Assembly (NCBI GenBank): GCA_937894805.1
Contig: CALAYR010000141.1
Span: 1-8,975 of the forward strand
Length of the DNA: 8,975 bases
Origin: an uncultured Acidimicrobiaceae bacterium
GTDB taxonomy: Bacteria; Actinomycetota; Acidimicrobiia; Acidimicrobiales; RAAP-2
Reading direction: 5' to 3'
The notes beneath the pieces are model-generated. The model made no database searches. It was not told the DNA's origin and was given only the letters and a program-made list of their open reading frames with translations. A program made the translations under genes and the position numbers. Positions within the stretch are counted from its first letter, which is position 1. Every line of letters begins with the position of its first letter. Positions 1 to 6,313 of the stretch are shown here, piece by piece.

Positions 1-134
1 CGCGGATGAAGTTGAGGCTTTCCACTTGGCACATCCTTTGGCCGTCGGACAGCGCACCGTGGTGCAATACCTCGAGCGCATGCGGATTGCGGCTAATTTC
101 GCAAGAACATTCGCCCCCAGGTCTAGGAGCATCC
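1..134. other. Leading region with no assignable gene
   Basis: No complete gene is visible before the GTG start at 135. Frame 1 has a TGA at 7-9 that could end an upstream gene. Frame 2 stays open from the window edge through the region, but it continues deep into the GDT1 gene and stops only at about 446-448, so a real gene there would need an implausible 300-base overlap. A small inverted repeat (GCACC/GGTGC, 53-64) and a TTGCG/CGCAA pair near 88-105 are too weak to call a terminator or riboswitch. No convincing promoter was recognised. Confidence 0.4.
125..129 (+). promoter_or_regulatory. Ribosome binding site that fixes the GDT1 start
   Basis: AGGAG lies 5 bases before the GTG at 135. 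It favours this GTG over the upstream in-frame ATG at 6, whose extra 43 residues look non-native (Trp-, Cys- and Ser-rich, with no membrane character). Confidence 0.65.
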
Positions 135-743
135 GTGTTAAAGGTCATTCTCATATGTCTCGCCCTCCAGTTCTTACTGGAGCTCCCCGACAAGACCATG
201 ATTGCGATGATCTATATGGGTACTCGTGCGCGCCCATTCAATGTTTTCGTTGGTGGCGCTCTGGCCTTCGTCTTGCACATGGGAATCGCCGTAGGAGCCG
301 GTGGTCTTTTGACCCTGCTACCGCAGACGCCCAAGGAAATCGTTATTGCCGTACTGTTCCTCGTCGGGGCCTTCTACCTCCTCTTCGTCTCCGAGAAGGA
401 AGAGGAAGAGGAAGGTCAAGAAGAGGCCCAGGCCGAACACCCCGGTAAGCGCTGGCGTGAAATGGCCACGGCCTTCGGCGTTATCTTCGTGGGCGAGTTC
501 GGTGACCTCACGCAGATTCAGGCCGCCAACTTGACGGTGAAGTACCACGACGTCACCAACGGTGCGCTAGCCGTCTTTATCGGTTCATCGCTCGCCCTAG
601 TTCTCATTGCCTTCATGGGCGCCTTCGGTGGCAAGGTCCTCGTTCGCGTCTTGCCTTTAGCCACCATCCGTAAGATCGGCGGAGTCGTCTTCTTAGGTAT
701 GGGTATCTACACCATCCTCCAGATCTTCCACGTGCTCCACTAG
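135..743 (+). CDS. TMEM165/GDT1 family (UPF0016) membrane cation transporter
   Basis: A predicted 202-residue inner-membrane protein, close to the usual bacterial length for this family. The family is linked to Mn2+/Ca2+ transport and is defined by two acidic motifs of the form E-x-G-D-[KR]-[TS] in the membrane. Here the first copy is ELPDKT (residues 16-21) and the second is EFGDLT (121-126), each at the end or start of a hydrophobic segment. Hydrophobic stretches fall near 3-16, 37-62, 68-86, 110-121, 143-165 and 180-200, giving about six membrane segments in two related halves. They are separated by a very acidic loop (87-102, mostly Glu). Both motifs depart from consensus: Pro replaces Gly in the first and Leu replaces the basic residue in the second, while the acidic residues are kept. 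The GTG start is chosen from the AGGAG at 125-129. The stop overlaps the next gene's start by one base. Family is confident; the metal transported is inferred only. Confidence 0.85.
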   Translation: MLKVILICLALQFLLELPDKTMIAMIYMGTRARPFNVFVGGALAFVLHMGIAVGAGGLLTLLPQTPKEIVIAVLFLVGAFYLLFVSEKEEEEEGQEEAQAEHPGKRWREMATAFGVIFVGEFGDLTQIQAANLTVKYHDVTNGALAVFIGSSLALVLIAFMGAFGGKVLVRVLPLATIRKIGGVVFLGMGIYTILQIFHVLH

Positions 744-1375
744 TGGGTCGTCTCGAGGAACTCCTCACCTTTGCGGCCACCGTCAAGGGCTTCATGCCGC
801 TTGATGAAGGTCAAGCCCTCACCGATGCTGCTCTCGAAGCGGGGACGAAAAATCCCGCCGGTACTTGGCTTGAAGTTGGCGCCTACTGCGGCAAGTCAGC
901 CGTCTACCTCGGCGCCGCGGCCGAAGCGACGTCGTCCGTCTTCTACTCCCTCGACCACCACCACGGATCGGAAGAAAATCAGTCGGGCTGGGAGCACCAC
1001 GACACCACGTTGATTGACGCCGTCGATGGTCGCCTCAACACCTTGCCCCAGTGGCAACGCACCATCGCCGACGCGAAGCTGGAGGCCACGGTCATTGGCC
1101 TCGTGGGTCTTTCACTCGTGGTGGCGAAGCACTTCCCCGTGGAGCTCGATTTGCTCTTTATTGACGGCGGTCACGGGCACGATGTGGCCTGGGCCGACTA
1201 TCACGCGTGGACACCCAAGGTTCGTTCCGGCGGCACGTTGCTCATCCACGATGTCTTTCCCGACCCCGCTGACGGTGGTCGTCCCCCGTATGAGATTTAC
1301 TGCGCCGCTCTCGAGAGTGGTCGCTTTAGCGAAGTGCGCGCCGTGGGCAGCCTTCGCGTTCTGCTCGCAAACTAG
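743..1375 (+). CDS. Class I SAM-dependent methyltransferase (Methyltransf_24-like)
   Basis: A cytosolic 210-residue Rossmann-fold methyltransferase; the substrate is unknown. The SAM-binding motif I is WLEVGAYCGKSAVYLG (residues 42-57). An acidic residue ending strand 2 is seen in SLDHHHG (69-75), followed by a conserved-looking SGWEHHD stretch (81-87). Motif LDLLFIDGGHGHD (135-147), then GGTLLIHD (163-170), fits the Methyltransf_24 group, in which the D-G-x-H block follows strand 4. The protein is about the size of a bare catalytic domain, with no added domain. The start is GTG at 743, sharing its G with the upstream TAG stop (TAGTG). No Shine-Dalgarno sequence precedes it, so translation probably depends on re-initiation after the GDT1 gene. 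Its stop overlaps the stop of the convergent toroid gene. Family confident; no direct evidence that it modifies the same substrate as the operon opposite. Confidence 0.85.
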   Translation: MGRLEELLTFAATVKGFMPLDEGQALTDAALEAGTKNPAGTWLEVGAYCGKSAVYLGAAAEATSSVFYSLDHHHGSEENQSGWEHHDTTLIDAVDGRLNTLPQWQRTIADAKLEATVIGLVGLSLVVAKHFPVELDLLFIDGGHGHDVAWADYHAWTPKVRSGGTLLIHDVFPDPADGGRPPYEIYCAALESGRFSEVRAVGSLRVLLAN

Positions 1376-2463
1376 ACGCACTCCCCGGCGAGGCCCAATG
1401 GGCAACCCGGTTCGGCCAAGTCCATCACTGCCGGCAACACTTCTTCTCGGAAGAGTCCGGCCGCTGGTGAGTAATTCAACAGCGCGTCAGCCGCCAAGAT
1501 GATCGCACCGGCCGTGTAGGACGTCGTCTCTTGATCGGGGAAGGTCACGGTCTCGGGGTAGGCAATGCCCGTGAAATAGGAACCGTCTTCACGACGGTGG
1601 CGACGTGTCAAAAAGAAGAGATCGAGCGCACGTTCCTTCCAGCCCACAGCGTCAAGGGCGATAACGCACTCGGCCGTTTCAGCGGCGGTGACCCAATCGT
1701 TAGTCGAGACACAGCGAACGCCGTAGCCGTCCATGATGTGACGTTCCCAGCCATCGTTTAAACGAGTAACGGCCGCCTCGTGCGTCAGTGCGCCGGCGAG
1801 CACGGGGTAGTACCAGTCCATGGCGAACTCGTTCTTCGGAGCGAAGGCGCCACGGTGGTGCGCAATGGCGTGACCAAGTCGGCCGGCCGCCAGTTCCCAC
1901 GCGGGGCGAGTCATGCCGAGTCGTTCAGCCAGGGCGACGCCACAACGCAGTGAGTGAAAGATGGAAGAGGAACCAGTGAGAAGGGCGTAACCCTCGGCTC
2001 GGCCCGTTGCGTCCAAGCTCCAGCGAATGGTGCCGTCGGGGAGCTGCCAACGGAGCACGAACTCCAGCGCCTTCTCCACGGCGGGGAATAGTTGGCGGGC
2101 GAACTCCTCGTCATCGGTAACGAGGACGTAGTGATAAAGACCGGCTGCGATGTAGGCGCAGACGTTGGTGTCGAGTCGGGAATCCTTGACGGCACTGCCG
2201 ACGTAGTAGTTAAACCAGCTACCGTCACCGAGCTGGATATCGGCCAACCACTGGTAGGCCCGTTGTGCTTCGGCCACCCGATTGGTCACCGTGAGGGCCA
2301 TGGCCGCTTCGACGTGATTCCAGGCGTCACAGTGGCCGCCGGGGAACCAGGGAATCTGGCCATCGGGAAGCTGCAGATCGGCGAGGTGGCGTGACGTCGC
2401 CTCAATCTCCGCGGCGCTAAGGACATCAGGGATGCCCGGCATGGTGGAGATCGAGACGGGCAC
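1372..2463 (-). CDS. Squalene-cyclase/prenyltransferase-like alpha-toroid protein, function unknown
   Basis: A 363-residue protein made of repeated helical hairpins with QW-type repeats. Residues 68-83 (R-A-x2-W-L-x3-Q-x3-G-x-W) match the QW motif of terpene cyclases exactly. Related blocks are QLPDGQIPW (31-39), QLPDGTIRW (140-148) and REDGSYF (291-297), and further helices with W/Y-rich faces lie in between. Relatives are often annotated 'prenyltransferase', but the class II cyclase acid motif DxDDTA is not visible, nor is a prenyltransferase Zn site I can identify. The fold is also close to six-hairpin glycosidases, so cyclase, sugar-acting or binding roles all remain possible. At 363 residues it is much shorter than full squalene-hopene cyclases (about 600-700). 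The GTG start overlaps the upstream methyltransferase TAG by one base, with a weak GAGG at 2471-2474. ATG at residue 8 is an alternative start. Last gene of a three-gene operon. Confidence 0.7.
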   Translation of the reverse strand: MPVSISTMPGIPDVLSAAEIEATSRHLADLQLPDGQIPWFPGGHCDAWNHVEAAMALTVTNRVAEAQRAYQWLADIQLGDGSWFNYYVGSAVKDSRLDTNVCAYIAAGLYHYVLVTDDEEFARQLFPAVEKALEFVLRWQLPDGTIRWSLDATGRAEGYALLTGSSSIFHSLRCGVALAERLGMTRPAWELAAGRLGHAIAHHRGAFAPKNEFAMDWYYPVLAGALTHEAAVTRLNDGWERHIMDGYGVRCVSTNDWVTAAETAECVIALDAVGWKERALDLFFLTRRHRREDGSYFTGIAYPETVTFPDQETTSYTAGAIILAADALLNYSPAAGLFREEVLPAVMDLAEPGCPLGLAGECV

Positions 2464-3185
2464 TAGGCGGCCTCGGGCTTACGTAAGTAAATGATGAGGG
2501 ACTTACCCATGAGTGGCGACATGACCTTCTCCAGGTTGCGGGTGAGCGCGGGGCCCTTCATGATGTCCCACACCAAGAGACGGTGGTAGAGCTTGACGGC
2601 CCAGTTGGTGTCGTTCTTCGTGCCGACGAGACACTTGAGCCACCAGTAGGGGCTGTGGAGTCCGTGGGCGTAATGGTGACCGGTGACCTTGAGTCCCGTC
2701 TTTTCCAAACGGCTCTGGGCCACCGAGCGGCGGTAGATCCGGACGTGACCGCCGGGGGTCATGTGGTACTCGTCAGACAGTGCCCAGTTAATAAGTTCAG
2801 GTCCCCAGCGCGGAATCGTGATGGCCATCGTGCCACCGGGGCGCAAGACGCGGGTCAGTTCAGCCATGGCTCCCTCGTCATTGGGAATGTGCTCGAGCAC
2901 TTCGGAGCAGATGACGCGGTCGAACGTCCCGTCAGGGAACGGGAGGTTCAGGGCGTCACCCTGCACGACGCCGACCTTGGTCGTCTCAGCCGGGAGTTCC
3001 CCCGCGTCGACCATGGCGGCGAACGTATTCAGCACGCCATTCACTTCATCCTCACCGGCGTCGAGGGCCACCACGTGGGCACCGCGACGGGCCGCTTCAA
3101 AGGCGTGACGACCAAAGCCGCAGCCGAGGTCCAAGATCTTGTCGCCGGGCTTGAGGCCGAGCTTGTCGTAGTTAGCAGTAAGCAT
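2463..3185 (-). CDS. Class I SAM-dependent methyltransferase, UbiE/Methyltransf_11 type
   Basis: A 240-residue cytosolic methyltransferase. It has motif I ILDLGCGFGRH (residues 17-27), an acidic strand-2 end in VALDAGE (39-45), the GD pair (76-77) before LPFPDGTFD (81-89), SEVLEHI (94-100) and LRPGGTMAITIP (114-125), which is the complete Methyltransf_11 set. The C-terminal third (about 145-235) has Trp- and Tyr-rich segments (HSPYWWLKC) and a basic end, perhaps forming a cap for a large or hydrophobic acceptor. Little sequence precedes motif I, so the N-terminus is short for the family. The start ATG shares a base with the glycosyltransferase TAA (TAATG), and its own stop overlaps the toroid gene start, so all three are translationally coupled. 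The natural substrate is unknown; a glycolipid or polyprenyl-linked sugar is inferred from the neighbours. Confidence 0.87.
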   Translation of the reverse strand: MLTANYDKLGLKPGDKILDLGCGFGRHAFEAARRGAHVVALDAGEDEVNGVLNTFAAMVDAGELPAETTKVGVVQGDALNLPFPDGTFDRVICSEVLEHIPNDEGAMAELTRVLRPGGTMAITIPRWGPELINWALSDEYHMTPGGHVRIYRRSVAQSRLEKTGLKVTGHHYAHGLHSPYWWLKCLVGTKNDTNWAVKLYHRLLVWDIMKGPALTRNLEKVMSPLMGKSLIIYLRKPEAA

Positions 3186-4558
3186 TATTCGAACGTCATC
3201 GATTCTGGGAGCGGCTGTCCCGTCAAAATTGCGTCATAACACGCCGCCGTTCCGCGTGCCGTTACTTCCCAGGTGAAGCGCTTAATAACGCGCTCACGAC
3301 CCGCATCGCCCAAGCGCTTCTGCTCCGCGGGGCTATCCAAGAGATCGCGAATGGCCGCCACGAGTGCGTCGGGGTTATTCGGCTCCACCAAGATGCCGGT
3401 TTCACCACTGACACCAACCACTTCGGGCAGGGCGCCACCGGTCGTGGCGACAACAGGTACACCACAGCTCATGGCTTCAATCGCGGGTAGCGAGAAACCC
3501 TCATAGAGACTCGGCACGACGGCCACTTCGGCTTCGCCGTAGAGACGGGCCAACTCTTCGTCACTGACACCCGAGATGGTTTTCACGATGTCGGTGAGAC
3601 CCAGACGGTCCATGGCCGTAGCCACACGACCACCGGGACGGGGCTTGCCAATAACGACGAGTTCGATTTCACGTTCGGCGCGGAGCTTGGCCACGGCCTC
3701 GAGCAACGGGACGAGACCCTTCATCGGAACATCCGACGACGACGTCACCATCAGGCGACCCTTCTTCTTCGTCACGTCGCTGTAAGGGCGAAAGACGTTG
3801 TGATCAACGCCGACCGGCACGATTGTCATGCGGTCGAGCGGGACCTGCATCTGCGCGTTGATATCTACCTTGGAGTTACCTGAGACAGTGAGGACGTGAG
3901 GCATGGCACGCGCGACTCGGACCTGCATGCGCAGGAAACCGAACCAGCGACGCTGCGAAATGTTTTGGCGAATCGTCTCGGTGTGGTCGAGCGCAATACG
4001 GCGATCAACCGTGATGGGGTGATGCAACGTCTGGAGCATGGGCCAGCCGTCTTTTTCACTCAATTGCAGGATTCCCGTACCGAGGCACTGGTTGTCGTGG
4101 ATGAGATCAAACTCCGAGCGACGAGCGTTCAGGATGGGGCGAATCCGGCGAGAGAAGGCCAGGGGTTCCCCGAAGCCGGCTGAGCACATGATCAAGAACT
4201 CGGTCCAGTCGGCCCAGGTCCTCAGTTCGCGGAGCATCGGCACGCGGAAGGGGTCGGGGTTGCGGTAGAGGTCGAGACCGGGCACGGGGGTGAAACCCAC
4301 GCCCTCGTCCAGCTCGGGCCAGGGCTGCCCGGCGAAGACTTCGACGCTGTAGCCCAGCGCTACCAGTTCCCGACTGAGGTGACGGGTGTAAACACCCTGA
4401 CCACCGCAGGTGGGGTTACCCCGGTAGACGAGAAACGCAATACGGGCCTTGCCGTTCTTGGCCGGAGCGGGAGCGACGCGAGGGGGCACCGTAATGGCCT
4501 TGGTCCGCGCGGCTGAGGCTCGGGTCTCTTTAATGGCTTGGAGGGGCGTACGGGGCAC
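3185..4558 (-). CDS. GT4-family glycosyltransferase (GT-B fold)
   Basis: A retaining GT-B glycosyltransferase predicted to transfer a sugar from a nucleotide-sugar donor; donor and acceptor are unknown. After a basic, Ala/Pro-rich N-terminal tail (residues 1-36), the N-domain starts at ARIAFLVYRGNP and carries the acceptor-side loop GGQGVYTRHLSREL (52-65). The C-domain has VPVGVD (247-252), a Ser/Lys phosphate-contacting region near SSSDVPMKG (273-281), and the donor-binding E-x7-E motif with E353 and E361 in SLYEGFSLPAIEAMSCG, followed by GVPVVATTGGALPEVV (366-381). The length of 457 is somewhat above the usual 370-420 because of the tail and an insert around 100-145. The GTG start is the first in-frame start codon and has no clear Shine-Dalgarno, so the true N-terminus may lie further in (for example GTG at residue 24). 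First gene of the minus-strand operon. Confidence 0.88.
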   Translation of the reverse strand: MPRTPLQAIKETRASAARTKAITVPPRVAPAPAKNGKARIAFLVYRGNPTCGGQGVYTRHLSRELVALGYSVEVFAGQPWPELDEGVGFTPVPGLDLYRNPDPFRVPMLRELRTWADWTEFLIMCSAGFGEPLAFSRRIRPILNARRSEFDLIHDNQCLGTGILQLSEKDGWPMLQTLHHPITVDRRIALDHTETIRQNISQRRWFGFLRMQVRVARAMPHVLTVSGNSKVDINAQMQVPLDRMTIVPVGVDHNVFRPYSDVTKKKGRLMVTSSSDVPMKGLVPLLEAVAKLRAEREIELVVIGKPRPGGRVATAMDRLGLTDIVKTISGVSDEELARLYGEAEVAVVPSLYEGFSLPAIEAMSCGVPVVATTGGALPEVVGVSGETGILVEPNNPDALVAAIRDLLDSPAEQKRLGDAGRERVIKRFTWEVTARGTAACYDAILTGQPLPESMTFE

Positions 4559-4624
4559 GGAACTCGCTAACGAATGGGGGTTTCCTATTCTCTCACCTTC
4601 ACCCCCCGGGGCACAAGAGGCTGA

Positions 4625-4652
4625 TTTGAGGGGCCTGCCGGCTCGCTACGAT
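4625..4652 (+). promoter_or_regulatory. Putative promoter of the acyl-CoA dehydrogenase, likely leaderless
   Basis: A TACGAT hexamer at 4647-4652 fits the actinobacterial -10 pattern TANNNT. It ends 7 bases before the ATG at 4660, which would put transcription initiation on or next to the start codon. TTTGAG at 4625-4630 is a weak -35 candidate with a 16-base spacer. No Shine-Dalgarno sequence lies between the hexamer and the ATG, consistent with a leaderless mRNA. Confidence 0.5.
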
Positions 4653-4659
4653 TGCCATC

Positions 4660-5889
4660 ATGGATTTGACATACACCCCAGAAGCTGAGGCGTTCCGCGC
4701 CGAGATCCGTTCGTGGCTTGAAGCCAACCTACCTAAGGGCTGGTTTGACGACGGATTCAAAATGACCGATGCCGAGCGCGCTGAGTTCAACGCCACGTGG
4801 ACAGAGAAGCTGTTCGCCGGTGGTTGGATCTGTGCCGGTTGGCCAGTGGAGTACGGCGGCAAGGGTCTCACCCTCATGCAGCAGGTCGTCCTCAACGAAG
4901 AGTTCGCACGTGCACAGTCACCACTTCGCGCCGACTTCTTCGGCGACACGCTCGTAGGACCCACCATTCTTCAGTGGGGTACCGAAGAGCAGAAGCAGGA
5001 ATTCATCCCCGGCATTCTCGAGGGCAAGATCGCATGGTGCCAGGGCTTCAGTGAGCCCAACTCCGGCTCCGACCTCGCCAGCCTGAAGACCGAGGCCGTC
5101 CTCGACGGTGACGAGTGGGTCATCAACGGTCAGAAGGTCTGGACGACCTTGGCCCAGCACGCCGACTACGTCTTCTTGCTCTGCCGCACCGACAAGGACG
5201 CGCCACAGCACGCCGGTATCTCCTACCTCCTCGTGCCGATGAACCAAGAAGGTGTGGAAGTACGTCCCATCATCCAGGTCGACGGTTCAGCCGAGTTCAA
5301 CGAAGTCTTCTTCACCAACGCCCGTTGCAAGAAGGAAAACGTTGTCGGTGGCGTAAACAACGGTTGGAAGGTCGCTATGACGACCCTGGGCTTCGAGCGT
5401 GGCTCGAGCTCAACCACCGGGTACCGTCGCTTCTTGAAGGAGTGGGAACTCATCGTCAAGGCCGCTCAGAAGAACGGTAAGAACGAAGACAAGATCATCC
5501 GCGACGGCCTCGTGAAGGCCTGGCAGAAGGTCAAGATCATGGAAGTCAATGGCTACCGCTCATTGACTGACGCCCTGAACGGCACCCACCACTCAGCCCT
5601 CAACGGTGCTTGCAACAAGATGTTCTGGTCCGAGTACCACCGCGACACGATGGAGCTCGCGCTCGACGTGCTCGGTATGGACGCCCAGATTCTCACCGGT
5701 AAGGGCGGCGGCGACAGCTCGATGCCCGGTCAAGGTCGAGGCCGTGCGGACTACCCCGTGTCAGACCTCCAGGCCGGCTTCTTCTTCTCGCGTTCTGAGA
5801 CCATCTGGGGTGGTACCGCTGAGATTCAGCGCAACATCATCTCCGAGCGTGCTCTGGGCCTACCAAAGGAACCCAAGCCTGCGAAGTAG
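4660..5889 (+). CDS. Acyl-CoA dehydrogenase (FadE-type flavoenzyme)
   Basis: A 409-residue FAD enzyme that introduces the alpha-beta double bond into an acyl-CoA, passing electrons to an ETF. The length is normal. The N-terminal helical domain (1-125) is followed by the beta domain with the family signature FSEPNSGSD (130-138) and INGQKVWTT (155-163). The C-terminal helical domain ends with RSETIWGGTAEIQRNIISER (378-397), which holds the FAD-contacting residues. In the MCAD-like alignment of this segment (Y-E-G-T), the usual catalytic Glu is Gly384, so the base must be elsewhere. Glu246 in LGFERGSS, near the helix G position used by isovaleryl-CoA dehydrogenase, is the best candidate. Monocistronic: own promoter upstream, strong terminator 12 bases downstream. 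The divergent glycosyltransferase operon gives no substrate hint. Chain length or steroid preference cannot be read from the sequence. Confidence 0.93.
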   Translation: MDLTYTPEAEAFRAEIRSWLEANLPKGWFDDGFKMTDAERAEFNATWTEKLFAGGWICAGWPVEYGGKGLTLMQQVVLNEEFARAQSPLRADFFGDTLVGPTILQWGTEEQKQEFIPGILEGKIAWCQGFSEPNSGSDLASLKTEAVLDGDEWVINGQKVWTTLAQHADYVFLLCRTDKDAPQHAGISYLLVPMNQEGVEVRPIIQVDGSAEFNEVFFTNARCKKENVVGGVNNGWKVAMTTLGFERGSSSTTGYRRFLKEWELIVKAAQKNGKNEDKIIRDGLVKAWQKVKIMEVNGYRSLTDALNGTHHSALNGACNKMFWSEYHRDTMELALDVLGMDAQILTGKGGGDSSMPGQGRGRADYPVSDLQAGFFFSRSETIWGGTAEIQRNIISERALGLPKEPKPAK

Positions 5890-5901
5890 TTAGACCTCGT
5901 A

Positions 5902-5936
5902 AAAAATGCCCCGCGCTTTTGGCGCGGGGCATTTTT
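5902..5936. terminator. Bidirectional intrinsic terminator
   Basis: A perfect hairpin with 15-bp arms: GCCCCGCGC pairs with GCGCGGGGC, and five A-T pairs plus one T-A pair flank the core. The loop is TTTTG (5917-5921). The A-tract on the left and T-tract on the right give a U-run to transcripts from either side, so it can end both the acyl-CoA dehydrogenase (stop at 5889) and the convergent DUF1330 gene (stop at 5953). Confidence 0.95.
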
Positions 5937-5952
5937 CTTGTTCGATGTCGAA

Positions 5953-6264
5953 CTAGTTACCTTCAAGAAAAACAAGACTCGTGAAGTCGGTCAATTCCTC
6001 AAGACGTAATTGCTTGAACGGTTCGTAGTCCGCTGAGTTGTACCACTCTTGTGCCGCCTCAAGGCTGGTGAACTTCAAAATCGCAGCCCAGTTGCCCTTG
6101 AACTCACCTTCAATAGTCTCGGAGGCCATTGTTCCGGCGATCATTTCAACGTTCCACGCCGCCAGGATTGGCATTACGTGTTGCGCGTATCGAGCCATGA
6201 AGTCCTCCGGGTTCTTCATGTTGATTTGAACCATGGCGTAAGCCGGCTTAGCTACTTCAGTCAT
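5953..6264 (-). CDS. DUF1330 family protein
   Basis: A 103-residue cytosolic protein of the DUF1330 family, small dimeric alpha/beta-barrel proteins of unknown biochemical role. Family hallmarks are the N-terminal strand PAYAMVQINMKNPEDFMARY (7-26), the central Gly-containing strand, and the segment ILKFTSLEAAQEWYNSADY (62-80), followed by a final strand near SLVFLEG (96-102). The ATG at 6264 is chosen over an in-frame ATG six codons upstream because AAAGGAG lies 5 bases before it; the upstream ATG sits inside the palindromic operator. It has its own promoter covered by TAACTTG palindromes, and the gene for an HxlR regulator lies just upstream, so repression by that regulator is inferred. A role in handling a reactive small molecule would fit the neighbours but is unproven. 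Confidence 0.85.
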   Translation of the reverse strand: MTEVAKPAYAMVQINMKNPEDFMARYAQHVMPILAAWNVEMIAGTMASETIEGEFKGNWAAILKFTSLEAAQEWYNSADYEPFKQLRLEELTDFTSLVFLEGN

Positions 6265-6269
6265 TGAGA

Positions 6270-6276
6270 CTCCTTT
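6270..6276 (-). promoter_or_regulatory. Ribosome binding site of the DUF1330 gene
   Basis: AAAGGAG on the minus strand, 5 bases before the ATG at 6264. It is the strongest Shine-Dalgarno in the window and decides the start. Its upstream edge overlaps the outer arm of the 39-base palindrome at 6275-6313. Confidence 0.8.
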
Positions 6277-6313
6277 AATCATTTAACTTGTAATTAGCAA
6301 CTTAAATGATTAA
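6275..6313. promoter_or_regulatory. Operator A: 39-base imperfect palindrome
   Basis: The outer arms TTAATCATTTAA (6275-6286) and TTAAATGATTAA (6302-6313) are perfect inverted repeats of 12 bases. Inside them the arms continue with ACTTGT (6286-6291) and GCAACT (6297-6302), which pair except at two positions, around the 5-base centre AATTA. The inner part has the same half-site and spacing as the palindromes at 6313-6329 and 7758-7784. It covers the predicted -10 and transcription start of the DUF1330 gene, as expected for a repressor site. If transcribed in full it could also fold as an RNA hairpin next to the Shine-Dalgarno. Confidence 0.65.

Noticed and set aside
1..134. Possible yybP-ykoY manganese riboswitch upstream of the GDT1 gene
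   Set aside because: Such riboswitches often precede this family, but the conserved sequence blocks and a clear paired core could not be found here. A covariance-model search would settle it.
370..440. GAA/GAG-rich tract in the GDT1 gene as a simple repeat
   Set aside because: It encodes the acidic loop between the two halves of the protein and shows no regular unit; ordinary low-complexity coding sequence.
26..448. Open frame 2 crossing the start of the GDT1 gene, with a protein-like beginning
   Set aside because: It overlaps most of a well-supported membrane protein gene and turns into Arg/Ser/Pro-rich sequence typical of an out-of-frame shadow. A frameshifted upstream gene tail cannot be excluded for the first 100 bases.
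2583..3239. Long plus-strand open frame (218 codons) antisense to the UbiE-like methyltransferase
   Set aside because: It is the mirror of a gene with complete methyltransferase motifs; no domain or ribosome binding site supports it.
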